Below are positions 42,931 through 50,214 of a DNA stretch of 64,000 nucleotides, piece after piece (the first letter of the stretch is position 1; the number at the start of each line of letters is the position of its first letter). The stretch is from Rhizobium sp. P40RR-XXII. GTDB taxonomy: Bacteria; Pseudomonadota; Alphaproteobacteria; Rhizobiales; Rhizobiaceae. The notes under the pieces were generated by a model. That model had not been told where the DNA came from. It made no database searches and worked only from the letters and a program-made list of their open reading frames with translations. Made by a program: the position numbers and the translations under genes. The stretch spans positions 18,176 to 82,175 of the forward strand of contig NZ_JABAII010000026.1 of NCBI RefSeq assembly GCF_012641405.1, given 5' to 3'.

Positions 42931-44934
42931 ATGTTTTCCAACCCGGACCTCTATAAATTCATCTTCGGTCGGCTGACGCTCGACGCCATTCCGTATCACG
43001 AGCCGATCCTCGTCGTGACCTTCCTAGGCGTCGCCGTCGGCGGCATCGCCCTTCTCGGCCTGCTGACCTATTTCCGCCTCTGGGGCTATCTCTGGACGGA
43101 GTGGTTCACCAGCATCGACCACAAGAAGATCGGCATCATGTATGTCGTTCTGGCGCTGATCATGCTGCTGCGCGGCTTTTCCGATGCGCTGCTGATGCGC
43201 CTGCAGCAGGCGCTCGCCTTCAACGGTTCCGAAGGCTACCTGCCGCCGCACCACTACGACCAGATCTTCACCGCCCACGGCGTCATCATGATCTTCTTCG
43301 TGGCGATGCCCTTCGTCACCGGTCTGATGAACCTCGTCGTGCCGCTGCAGATCGGCGCGCGCGACGTCTCCTTCCCGTTCCTGAACAATTTCTCGTTCTG
43401 GATGACAACGGCAGGCGCGATCGTCGTCATGATCTCGCTCTTCATCGGCGAATTCGCCAAGACCGGCTGGCTGGCCTATCCGCCGCTTTCCGGCATCGCC
43501 TATAGTCCCGATGTCGGCGTCGACTATTACATCTGGGGCCTGCAGGTCGCGGGTATCGGAACGACGCTTTCGGGCATCAACCTGATCGCCACCATCGTCA
43601 AGATGCGCGCGCCGGGCATGACGTTCATGAAAATGCCTGTTTTCACCTGGACGTCGCTCTGCACCAACATCCTGATCGTCGCGAGCTTCCCGATCCTGAC
43701 CGCCACGCTCGCACTGCTCACTCTCGATCGCTACGCCGGCACGAACTTCTTCACGAACGACCTCGGCGGCAATCCGATGATGTATGTCAACCTCATCTGG
43801 ATCTGGGGCCATCCGGAAGTCTACATCCTGATCCTGCCGGCTTTCGGCGTCTTCTCGGAAGTCGTCGCGACCTTCTGCGGCAAGCGCCTCTTCGGCTACG
43901 CCTCGATGGTCTACGCCACCTGCGTGATCATGATCCTCTCCTACCTCGTCTGGCTGCACCACTTCTTCACGATGGGCTCCGGCGCCAGCGTCAATTCCTT
44001 CTTCGGCATCACCACGATGATCATCTCGATCCCGACGGGTGCGAAGCTGTTCAACTGGCTGTTCACGATGTACCACGGCCGCATCCGCTACGAAGTGCCG
44101 ATGCTGTGGACCGTCGGCTTCATGGTGACCTTCACCATCGGCGGCATGACCGGCGTCATGCTCGCCATTCCGCCGGCCGACTTCGTGCTGCACAACTCGC
44201 TGTTCCTGATCGCCCACTTCCATAACGTGATCATCGGCGGCGTGCTTTTCGGCATGTTCGCGGGCGTCAACTACTGGTTCCCGAAGGCCTTCGGCTTCAA
44301 GCTCGATCCTTTCTGGGGCAAGATGAGCTTCTGGTTCTGGCAAATCGGCTTCTGGTTCGCCTTCATGCCGCTCTATATTCTCGGCCTGATGGGCGTCACC
44401 CGACGCGTGAGCCAGTTCGATGATCCGTCGCTGCAGATCTGGTTCATCATCGCCGCCTTCGGCGCCGGCCTGATCGCCATCGGCATCGCCTGCTTCCTCA
44501 TCCAGCTCGCCGTCAGCTTCATGAAGCGCGAGGAACTTCGCGACCACACCGGCGACCCCTGGAACGGCCGTACGCTGGAATGGTCCACCTCGTCGCCGCC
44601 GCCGGCCTACAACTTCGCCTTCACGCCGATCGTCTACGATCACGACGCCTGGTGGGACATGAAGAACCGCGGCTTCAAGCGTCCGACGGAGGGCTTCATC
44701 CCGATCCACATGCCGAAGAACACCGGCACGGGCATCATCCTCGGCGTTCTCTCCATCGGCTTCGCATTCGGCATGATCTGGTACATGTGGTGGCTTGCCG
44801 CCATTACCTTTGCCGCGATGATCATCGTCACGATCGGCCATACCTTCAACTATAAGCGCGACTTCTATATTCCCGCCGACGAGGTCGTGAAGACCGAGAA
44901 CGAGCGTACGAAGCAGCTCGCAGGACAGGTATAA
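42931..44934 (+). CDS. cyoB: Cytochrome bo3 ubiquinol oxidase subunit I
   Basis: This 667-aa catalytic subunit oxidises ubiquinol and reduces oxygen while pumping protons. The quinol site RGFSDALLMRLQQAL and the heme ligand region PPHHYDQIFTAHGVIM match E. coli CyoB closely. The CuB and Tyr cross-link motif WGHPEVYILILPAFG (His about 294), the CuB pair LVWLHHFFTMG and the heme ligands LIAHFHNVIIGG are all present. The gene lies 47 bp after cyoA. No cyoE (heme O synthase) lies in this cluster, so it must be encoded elsewhere. Confidence 0.97.
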   Translation: MFSNPDLYKFIFGRLTLDAIPYHEPILVVTFLGVAVGGIALLGLLTYFRLWGYLWTEWFTSIDHKKIGIMYVVLALIMLLRGFSDALLMRLQQALAFNGSEGYLPPHHYDQIFTAHGVIMIFFVAMPFVTGLMNLVVPLQIGARDVSFPFLNNFSFWMTTAGAIVVMISLFIGEFAKTGWLAYPPLSGIAYSPDVGVDYYIWGLQVAGIGTTLSGINLIATIVKMRAPGMTFMKMPVFTWTSLCTNILIVASFPILTATLALLTLDRYAGTNFFTNDLGGNPMMYVNLIWIWGHPEVYILILPAFGVFSEVVATFCGKRLFGYASMVYATCVIMILSYLVWLHHFFTMGSGASVNSFFGITTMIISIPTGAKLFNWLFTMYHGRIRYEVPMLWTVGFMVTFTIGGMTGVMLAIPPADFVLHNSLFLIAHFHNVIIGGVLFGMFAGVNYWFPKAFGFKLDPFWGKMSFWFWQIGFWFAFMPLYILGLMGVTRRVSQFDDPSLQIWFIIAAFGAGLIAIGIACFLIQLAVSFMKREELRDHTGDPWNGRTLEWSTSSPPPAYNFAFTPIVYDHDAWWDMKNRGFKRPTEGFIPIHMPKNTGTGIILGVLSIGFAFGMIWYMWWLAAITFAAMIIVTIGHTFNYKRDFYIPADEVVKTENERTKQLAGQV

Positions 44935-44939
44935 GACCT

Positions 44940-45569
44940 ATGACCACCCAAACCGCACACGCCCCAAAGGATGGCGAAACGCCCGCCTTCTACCTGACGG
45001 AAGAGCATCATCCGGAAGGCAGCACCATGCTGGGCTTCTGGATCTACATCATGAGCGACTGCCTGATCTTCGCAGTCCTCTTCGCGACCTTTGCCGTGCT
45101 CGGCCACAGCTATGCTGCCGGCCCGTCTCCGGCCGACCTGTTCGAGCTGCCGCTCGTTGCCGTCAACACGGCGATGCTGCTCTTCTCCTCCATCACTTAC
45201 GGCTTTGCCATGCTGGCGATGGAGAAGGACAACAAGTCGGGAACGCTAATGTGGCTGACGATCACAGGCATCTTCGGCGCCCTCTTCATCTTCTTCGAGC
45301 TTTACGAATTCTATCACCTAATCCTCGACGGCGCCGGTCCGCAGCGCAGCGCCTTCCTTTCGGCCTTCTTCACGCTGGTCGGCACGCACGGTCTGCACGT
45401 CACCACCGGTATCGTCTGGCTGATCACGCTGATGGTGCAGGTTGGCCGGTATGGCCTGATCGTGGAAAACAAGCGTCGCCTGATGTGCCTTTCGATGTTC
45501 TGGCACTTCCTGGACGTCGTCTGGATCGGCGTGTTTTCCCTCGTCTATCTCATGGGAGTTCTCGGATGA
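44940..45569 (+). CDS. cyoC: Cytochrome bo3 ubiquinol oxidase subunit III
   Basis: This 209-aa subunit III has five predicted helices, including GFWIYIMSDCLIFAVLFATF, AFFTLVGTHGLHVTTGIVWL and FWHFLDVVWIGVFSLVYL. HGLHVTTG and WHFLDVVWI are family-wide signatures. It begins 5 bp after cyoB and its stop overlaps the cyoD start (ATGA). Confidence 0.96.
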   Translation: MTTQTAHAPKDGETPAFYLTEEHHPEGSTMLGFWIYIMSDCLIFAVLFATFAVLGHSYAAGPSPADLFELPLVAVNTAMLLFSSITYGFAMLAMEKDNKSGTLMWLTITGIFGALFIFFELYEFYHLILDGAGPQRSAFLSAFFTLVGTHGLHVTTGIVWLITLMVQVGRYGLIVENKRRLMCLSMFWHFLDVVWIGVFSLVYLMGVLG

Positions 45570-45970
45570 GCTCGAACGCAGACCATTCGCATCATTCCGG
45601 CGACGCCCACGATCATGGCCATCATGGCGGCCATGAGGCCGCGCACGGCACCTTCAAGAGCTACATGACGGGGTTTGTCCTTTCCGTCATCCTGACCGCC
45701 ATCCCCTTCTGGCTGGTGATGGGCAAGGTCTTCTCCGATCCCGCCGTCACCGGGGCGATCGTCATGATCCTCGGCGCGATCCAGATCGTCGTGCACATGA
45801 TCTACTTCCTGCATATGAACACTCGCTCGGAAGGCGGCTGGAACATGATGGCGCTGATCTTCACCATCGTGATCGTCATCATCGCCCTTTCCGGTTCGCT
45901 CTGGGTCATGCATCACCTCAACGCGAACATGATGCCCATGTCGCCCGAGATGATGCGCAATATGCCATAA
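45566..45970 (+). CDS. cyoD: Cytochrome bo3 ubiquinol oxidase subunit IV
   Basis: This 134-aa small subunit has three helices (GFVLSVILTAIPFWLVM, GAIVMILGAIQIVVHMIYFL, MALIFTIVIVIIALSGSLWV) that support assembly of the oxidase. The first 28 residues are strikingly His-rich (HSHHSGDAHDHGHHGGHE), about ten histidines, and could bind copper. The start overlaps the cyoC stop. Confidence 0.94.
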   Translation: MSSNADHSHHSGDAHDHGHHGGHEAAHGTFKSYMTGFVLSVILTAIPFWLVMGKVFSDPAVTGAIVMILGAIQIVVHMIYFLHMNTRSEGGWNMMALIFTIVIVIIALSGSLWVMHHLNANMMPMSPEMMRNMP

Positions 45971-45975
45971 GACCG

Positions 45976-46009
45976 AGGGCGGGCCTTCTGGTGAAGGTCC
46001 GCCCTTCCC
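45976..46009 (+). terminator. Hairpin after cyoD
   Basis: A 13-bp stem (45976-45988 with 45993-46005, one wobble, 4-nt loop) starts 5 bp after the cyoD stop. The following tract is TTCCCC, so termination may be only partial and the SURF1 gene may be read through. Confidence 0.6.
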
Positions 46010-46161
46010 CACCGGCACGAATTCCGCCGGGCGCTGCGCGGCGCTTTCCTTAACAACGCCTGACGTCGCAGCCAATTTTCTAAGACCACGCATGATCTTC
46101 AGCGAAGAGACTTAGAGACCTCCCGAAATCATGCGGCAGCGCGTCCCCGGAGACCAGCTCC

Positions 46162-46926
46162 ATGACCGACATTTCCCCGAACACACCTCGCGGCAGGGCG
46201 CGCTCGGCATTTGCTCTCGCCATATGGGTGGGCCTGCTGCTGCTCCTGACCGCGCTCCTCATCGGGCTCGGCACCTGGCAGGTGCAGCGACTGCACTGGA
46301 AGCTGGATCTGATCGCCCGGGTCGATGCGCGCGTGCGTGCTCCGGCGGTTCAGGCGCCTGGTCCGGCGCAGTGGGCCGATATCAATGCCGAAAACTCCGA
46401 ATACAGCCATGTGCAGGCAAGCGGCATTTTCCTCAACGACAAGGAAGTGCAGGTCTATGCCTCGACCGCGCTCGGCCCCGGGTATTGGGTTCTGACGCCG
46501 CTGAAACTCGCCGACGGCACGATCGTCGTCATCAACCGCGGCTTCGTGCCGACCGAGAAGCGCAATCCGGGCACGCGCCCGGAGGGCCAGATCGGCGGCG
46601 AAACGACCGTAACCGGTCTATTGCGGATCAGCGAGCCGAAGGGCACGATGCTGCGTTCGAATATGCCGGCGCAAGAGCGCTGGTATTCACGCGACGTGAC
46701 CGCGATCGCTGAGGCGCGCGGCCTGCAGAACGCGGCACCCTATTTCATCGATGCCGACGACGCGAAAAACCCGGGCGAGTTGCCCGTGGGAGGGCTGACG
46801 CAGATCACCTTCCACAATAGCCATCTCGTTTATGCCGTCACCTGGTACGGGCTGGCCGCGATGACCTTCGGCATGGCCGTCTATCTCATCTATTTCGAAC
46901 GGCAGCGAGCGCAGGCTGCCCGCTGA
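46162..46926 (+). CDS. SURF1 family oxidase assembly protein
   Basis: This 254-aa membrane protein has the SURF1 plan. One N-terminal helix (ALAIWVGLLLLLTALLIGLG) is followed by the diagnostic GTWQVQRLHWKLDLI, then a periplasmic domain with VQVYASTALGPGYWVLTPL and VVINRGFVPTEKR. HNSHLVYAVTWYGLAAMTFG runs into the second helix. SURF1 proteins help insert heme into heme-copper oxidases; next to cyoABCD it probably serves the bo3 oxidase. The start at 46162 precedes the basic N-terminal stretch. Confidence 0.92.
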   Translation: MTDISPNTPRGRARSAFALAIWVGLLLLLTALLIGLGTWQVQRLHWKLDLIARVDARVRAPAVQAPGPAQWADINAENSEYSHVQASGIFLNDKEVQVYASTALGPGYWVLTPLKLADGTIVVINRGFVPTEKRNPGTRPEGQIGGETTVTGLLRISEPKGTMLRSNMPAQERWYSRDVTAIAEARGLQNAAPYFIDADDAKNPGELPVGGLTQITFHNSHLVYAVTWYGLAAMTFGMAVYLIYFERQRAQAAR

Positions 46927-46942
46927 TCGCCAGAGCGTTTCC

Positions 46943-46998
46943 TTGTTTCACGCAATTCCGCACGCAAAACCGCTTCGCGCTTTTGCGGGAATTGTTCT
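46943..46998 (+). repeat. Dispersed rhizobial short palindromic repeat, copy B
   Basis: The sequence CGCAATTCCGCACG...AAAACCGCTTCGCGC...GCGGGAATTGTTC matches the copy at 9087-9136 in order and orientation. It sits between two convergent genes. Confidence 0.6.
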
Positions 46999-47563
46999 AT
47001 GCCGCCATTTTCGGGAAGCGAAGCTGCCAGCGACGGCCGTCGCTCGTCATTTCGACGATGCCGAACGGCTCGACATCGATTGCCCAGAATGCGGCGGCCG
47101 GCGCCTGCAGGACATGCTGAACGGCAGCGCGGATGACGCTGGCATGCGTAACCACGACGATATGGCCGGCGTCGTCAATATGATTTCCCATCCATTCTCC
47201 GACACGCCTCATGACCGCCGACAGGGATTCGCCGCCATGCGGCGCAACCGATGTATCCGTCATCCACAGCGTCAGGGATTCCGCATCCTTTTCATGCAGT
47301 TCGGCAAGCGATTGCCCGCGCCAGTCGCCGTAATCGCATTCGCGCAAGGCGACATCCGGAATGGCGTCGAGACCAAGGACGCTGGCTGTCTGACGCGCAC
47401 GCAAGGCGGGGCTCGTCCAAACCCGATCGATTGCAGCAAGCCCGAAGGACAGCGATTGGCCCTGCTGTGCCGCCTTGACCTCCAACGGTTCATCATCGGG
47501 AAAGCAGCCATTTCGATTGGCTTGCGTCGCCCCGTGGCAAATCCAGCTCAGACGTGTCTTCAT
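46997..47563 (-). CDS. Histidine phosphatase-fold protein with CHG in place of RHG
   Basis: This 188-aa protein belongs to the phosphoglycerate mutase-like branch of the histidine phosphatases (similar in size to CobC alpha-ribazole phosphatase). The N-terminal catalytic motif reads WICHGATQA, so the usual Arg before the phospho-His is Cys9. The other elements are present: WTSPALRARQTA, RECDYGDWRGQSLAEL, PHGGESL and the second His in VVTHASVIRAAV. It is divergent from the cobalamin-riboswitch cobalt transporter locus, so a role in cobamide synthesis is conceivable. Reduced or altered activity cannot be excluded. Confidence 0.8.
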   Translation of the reverse strand: MKTRLSWICHGATQANRNGCFPDDEPLEVKAAQQGQSLSFGLAAIDRVWTSPALRARQTASVLGLDAIPDVALRECDYGDWRGQSLAELHEKDAESLTLWMTDTSVAPHGGESLSAVMRRVGEWMGNHIDDAGHIVVVTHASVIRAAVQHVLQAPAAAFWAIDVEPFGIVEMTSDGRRWQLRFPKMAA

Positions 47564-47639
47564 GAGAGGCTCCCAACTCCATCCCCCTGCCGCGCTCTTG
47601 TCGCGATTTCACATCGCGGTGGCGCTTGATTGACAATTA

Positions 47640-47765
47640 TCTTTGCAAATAGATATAAACTTGCGCTTGCGGGTGTGGAAGCCGGTGGAATCCCGGCGCG
47701 GTCGCGCCACTGTAATCGAAGGCGGAAGAATTCCGCCCCGAGAGCCAGACCCTTCCCGCAAGAAC
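47640..47765 (+). promoter_or_regulatory. Cobalamin (AdoCbl) riboswitch
   Basis: The segment carries the cobalamin riboswitch core in order: GGTGTGGAAGCCGGTGG-AATCCCGGC (P3-P4 region), GCGCCACTGTAATCG (the conserved GCCACTG B12 box) and GGCGGAAGAATTCCGCC (a peripheral stem), closing with GAGAGCCAGACCC. It ends about 45 bp before cbtB. High cobalamin should repress the cbt genes, probably at translation since no clear terminator follows. Confidence 0.9.
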
Positions 47766-47808
47766 CCTTCCGCAAATGGAACGCGCTTTTCTTAACGAGG
47801 GAAATACA

Positions 47809-48018
47809 ATGTCCGACACCACTTTCACTCCATCCGCAGTTCCGCAGCCGATTCCGCTCGGCCAAATCCTGCCCTGGGCCGTTTTCGCCGGCCTGGTTAT
47901 GCTGCTCGCGATCTATTTCATCGGCGCAGAAGAAGGTGCGACCTCGCTCATCTCCGGCATGTATGTGCACGAATTCGTGCATGACGCCCGCCATCTGCTC
48001 GGCTTCCCCTGCCACTAA
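47809..48018 (+). CDS. cbtB: Cobalt transporter subunit CbtB
   Basis: This 69-aa one-helix protein (LPWAVFAGLVMLLAIYFIG) ends in the CbtB signature MYVHEFVHDARHLLGFPCH, a His-rich cluster thought to bind cobalt at the membrane. The start is the ATG following the AACGAGGG stretch; the riboswitch directly precedes it. CbtB works with CbtA in B12-regulated cobalt uptake. Confidence 0.93.
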   Translation: MSDTTFTPSAVPQPIPLGQILPWAVFAGLVMLLAIYFIGAEEGATSLISGMYVHEFVHDARHLLGFPCH

Positions 48019-48059
48019 AGCGCGCCGCGATCTTTCAGATCGCTTCTCGTGCTTCAGGT

Positions 48060-48120
48060 CGTTGATTTTGCGCATGTCGTTGTCGCAAACCGCTACACGC
48101 TTTTGCGCGCCATGCTTCAA
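48060..48120 (+). repeat. Dispersed rhizobial repeat between cbtB and cbtA
   Basis: GCGCATGTCGTTGTCGC, then AAACCGCTACACGC and TTTTGCGCGCCATGCTT, belongs to a second variant of the short dispersed repeat (the AAACCGCT core is shared with the copies at 9087 and 46943). It fills most of the 114-bp cbtB-cbtA gap. Confidence 0.5.
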
Positions 48121-48132
48121 GGGAGCACATAC

Positions 48133-48873
48133 ATGGTTGGACGTCTTTTGCTTCGCGGCATGATCGTCGGGGCCTTTGCCGGTATTCTCATTTTTGCCTT
48201 TGCCCACACCTTTGGCGAACCGCTGGTCGATTGGGCCATCGGCTTTGAGGAAAAGGCCGCGCAGGCAGCCGGCGAAGTCCCGGAGCCGGAAATCGTCAGC
48301 CGCGCCACGCAGGCGGGGCCCGGTCTTCTCACTGGCGCTGTGATCTTTTCGACGGCGATCGGCGGATTGTTCGCGCTGGTCTTTTCCTTCGTCTACGGTC
48401 GTATCAGCACTCTCGGCGCGCGCGGCACGGCAGCCCTGCTCGCGATCGCCGCTTTCGTGACGATCTCGCTGGTGCCCTACATCAAATACCCGGCAAACCC
48501 ACCAGCGGTCGGCAATCCCGACACGATCGGCGCGAGAACCGAACTGTTCTTCATCATGATCGTCGCATCCGTCGTCGCCATGATCGTCGCGGTTGGTTTC
48601 GGTCGCCGGCTGGCGGCACGATATGGTTCCTGGAACGGCGCGATCATTGCCGGCATCGGCTATGTCGTCTTCATCGCGCTGATCCAATATCTGCTTCCCC
48701 CCATCAACGAAGTGCCCGAGCAATTCTCGGCCGTCGTGCTTTGGCGCTTCCGTATCACCTCGCTCGGCATGCATGCCATCCTCTGGATGACACTCGGGCT
48801 TGCCTTCGGAGCCTGGGCGGAACGCCAACTGCCGCAACCACGTCACGGCAATGCGACCCTGCGCCGGGCCTAG
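48133..48873 (+). CDS. cbtA: Cobalt transporter subunit CbtA
   Basis: This 246-aa membrane protein has about six helices and the CbtA family features: LLRGMIVGAFAGILIFAFAH (first helix with conserved His), FEEKAAQAAG, VPYIKYPANPPAVGNPDTIG between helices and FRITSLGMHAILWMTLGLAFG at the end. The ATG at 48133 is preferred because upstream in-frame sequence is the repeat. It is co-transcribed with cbtB under the riboswitch. Confidence 0.92.
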   Translation: MVGRLLLRGMIVGAFAGILIFAFAHTFGEPLVDWAIGFEEKAAQAAGEVPEPEIVSRATQAGPGLLTGAVIFSTAIGGLFALVFSFVYGRISTLGARGTAALLAIAAFVTISLVPYIKYPANPPAVGNPDTIGARTELFFIMIVASVVAMIVAVGFGRRLAARYGSWNGAIIAGIGYVVFIALIQYLLPPINEVPEQFSAVVLWRFRITSLGMHAILWMTLGLAFGAWAERQLPQPRHGNATLRRA

Positions 48874-48874
48874 C

Positions 48875-49534
48875 ATGCTAAATGGCTCGCATCCCGCGCA
48901 TGGCAACATGCGCGGGAGACGCCAGGATTCAAACGGCGTCTTGCTCGCAATCTTCTGCCTCATGGTTTCGTGTTGGCCGTTTGCAGTCGCCGCGCACGGC
49001 GGCGCCTCCTCCGACAGCCAGGCCGGCATCTCGATACCAAGCCTCACGCATGGCGAAATGGCTGTGATCGCACCCTATTACGGGCGGATCATCTCGCTTG
49101 CCGAAAGCGCATCCGACACCGACGAAACCTTCAGGCGCCTGCTGAATTTCGCGCAGATCCAGCGGACCTATTGCCTCTGGGGCATGGTGCCCGGCAGCGT
49201 TGGCGACGAGGAAAGTCCATTCAACGAGTGTTCGCACGCCTATCTAGCGGCAGTGAAGGCGGTGCTGCTCCAGATGCGGACGATGAAGGACGAAAAGGCA
49301 GCGGCCGGCGACATCGTCTCGGACGTCGACTCGGCGTTGGTGCGCAATAATCTCTCGCTTATCCTGTGCAAATTCAGCGGCGAAGGCTTCAATACGGCCG
49401 ACCTCATCCGCCCGAAACCCGCCGATATCCTCCTGCACGCTAGGAGCCTCACGACCATTCTGGCCGCCGGCCTTGTCGTTATCGCAGGATTATGGGTAGC
49501 GGCGCGCGCTTTGCGGGCAGCGCCGCGTCCTTAG
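48875..49534 (+). CDS. Unknown exported, membrane-anchored protein of the cobalt uptake locus
   Basis: I do not recognise this 219-aa protein. It starts 1 bp after the cbtA stop, so it belongs to the riboswitch operon; a start 11 codons later (MRGRRQ) is also possible. A signal-like helix (LLAIFCLMVSCWPFAVAAHG) is followed by a soluble domain with EMAVIAPYYGRIISLAE, TYCLWGMVPGSVGD and ECSHAYLAAVKAVLL. A C-terminal helix (SLTTILAAGLVVIAGLWVAA) suggests periplasmic exposure with a membrane anchor. Cysteines at TYCLW, NECSH and LILCKF could pair. A cobalt-related role is inferred from context only. Confidence 0.75.
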   Translation: MLNGSHPAHGNMRGRRQDSNGVLLAIFCLMVSCWPFAVAAHGGASSDSQAGISIPSLTHGEMAVIAPYYGRIISLAESASDTDETFRRLLNFAQIQRTYCLWGMVPGSVGDEESPFNECSHAYLAAVKAVLLQMRTMKDEKAAAGDIVSDVDSALVRNNLSLILCKFSGEGFNTADLIRPKPADILLHARSLTTILAAGLVVIAGLWVAARALRAAPRP

Positions 49535-49579
49535 GGCAATTCCAGGAAAGTGCGCGGCGATTTCCGTCCGGAATTGCGG
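49535..49579 (-). repeat. Dispersed rhizobial short palindromic repeat, copy D
   Basis: The reverse complement reads CGCAATTCCGGACGG, then AAATCGCCGCGCAC and TTTCCTGGAATTGCC. It aligns with the copy at 9087-9136 but in the opposite orientation. Confidence 0.6.
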
Positions 49580-49638
49580 GGAAACGAAGAGATGGAACAG
49601 TTCAGGGATTTCGTGAAAAGCTGAGCCCCTCACGAGAA

Positions 49639-49670
49639 AACACCGCCGCGAAACGCGGCGGTGTTTGTCT
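49639..49670 (+). terminator. Strong hairpin terminator between the cbt operon and the GCG_CRPN gene
   Basis: AACACCGCCGCG (49639-49650) pairs perfectly with CGCGGCGGTGTT (49654-49665) over an AAA loop, with TGTCTTTT after it and AAAA before it. It can serve the rightward cbt transcript and the convergent leftward gene at 49673. Confidence 0.8.
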
Positions 49671-49672
49671 TT

Positions 49673-49975
49673 TCACCAATAGCCTGGCCGGCCGCGCCAA
49701 CCGCCATCATCGCGCCAATGGCGATGATGGCCACGCCAGCCCCACGGCGGCGGCGGTGGCGGTCTGTAGTAACCCCAACGCCGCGGCGGCGGACCCCAGC
49801 GATTCGGGCGGCATTCGCCCCAACGCGTCAGATGCCAGCCACGACCGCAGGCATAATCAATTTTCACGACCGGCACGGAAGCCGCTGTCCCAACTGCTGG
49901 GATAGGCATTGCCTCTGCCGAAGATACAACCAGGCTGCCGAACAAGGCAGCGATAGCAATCACGGACGATCTCAT
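49673..49975 (-). CDS. Small secreted GCG_CRPN-domain protein
   Basis: This 100-aa protein has a signal peptide (MRSSVIAIAALFGSLVVSSAEA) and then the YACGRGWHLTRWGECRPN motif, which is the GCG_CRPN prefix-to-repeats domain common in alphaproteobacteria; its two Cys probably form a disulfide. The C-terminus is a low-complexity tail of Pro, Trp, Arg, His and Gly. Function is unknown; such proteins are small periplasmic or secreted. Confidence 0.85.
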   Translation of the reverse strand: MRSSVIAIAALFGSLVVSSAEAMPIPAVGTAASVPVVKIDYACGRGWHLTRWGECRPNRWGPPPRRWGYYRPPPPPPWGWRGHHRHWRDDGGWRGRPGYW

Positions 49976-50149
49976 TTTGATGGCCCTCTATCCAAGTCCC
50001 TTACATCAGGGATTTAGCCCCCAAACGTATGAACGGCGGCTGAACCGAAAATGGCCTTTTGGGGGCAAAATCAAGACGGCAGCTCGGAACCATACGTCCT
50101 CAAAGAGCGCCCCCCGCCCCGCCAATACGGCTGGCATCCGACTTCTCGC

Positions 50150-50167
50150 GCGTCACGAGAGTTTCAT
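50150..50167 (+). promoter_or_regulatory. Pho-box-like repeat upstream of pit
   Basis: GCGTCAC-GAGA-GTTTCAT has the 7-4-7 layout of a PhoB site (4/7 and 5/7 matches to CTGTCAT), 48 bp before pit. PhoB represses a pit operon in Sinorhizobium, so this is plausible but the match is weak. Confidence 0.35.
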
Positions 50168-50214
50168 GAACGAGGCTTACACCGGCAATATCAATGACCA
50201 TAAAGGAGTTTGGG

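Noticed and set aside
43024..44841. Long open frame of about 600 codons antisense to cyoB
   Set aside because: It lies wholly inside cyoB in the opposite strand and its translation is rich in Asp, Glu, His and Arg without any domain; this is the usual shadow of a high-GC membrane-protein gene.
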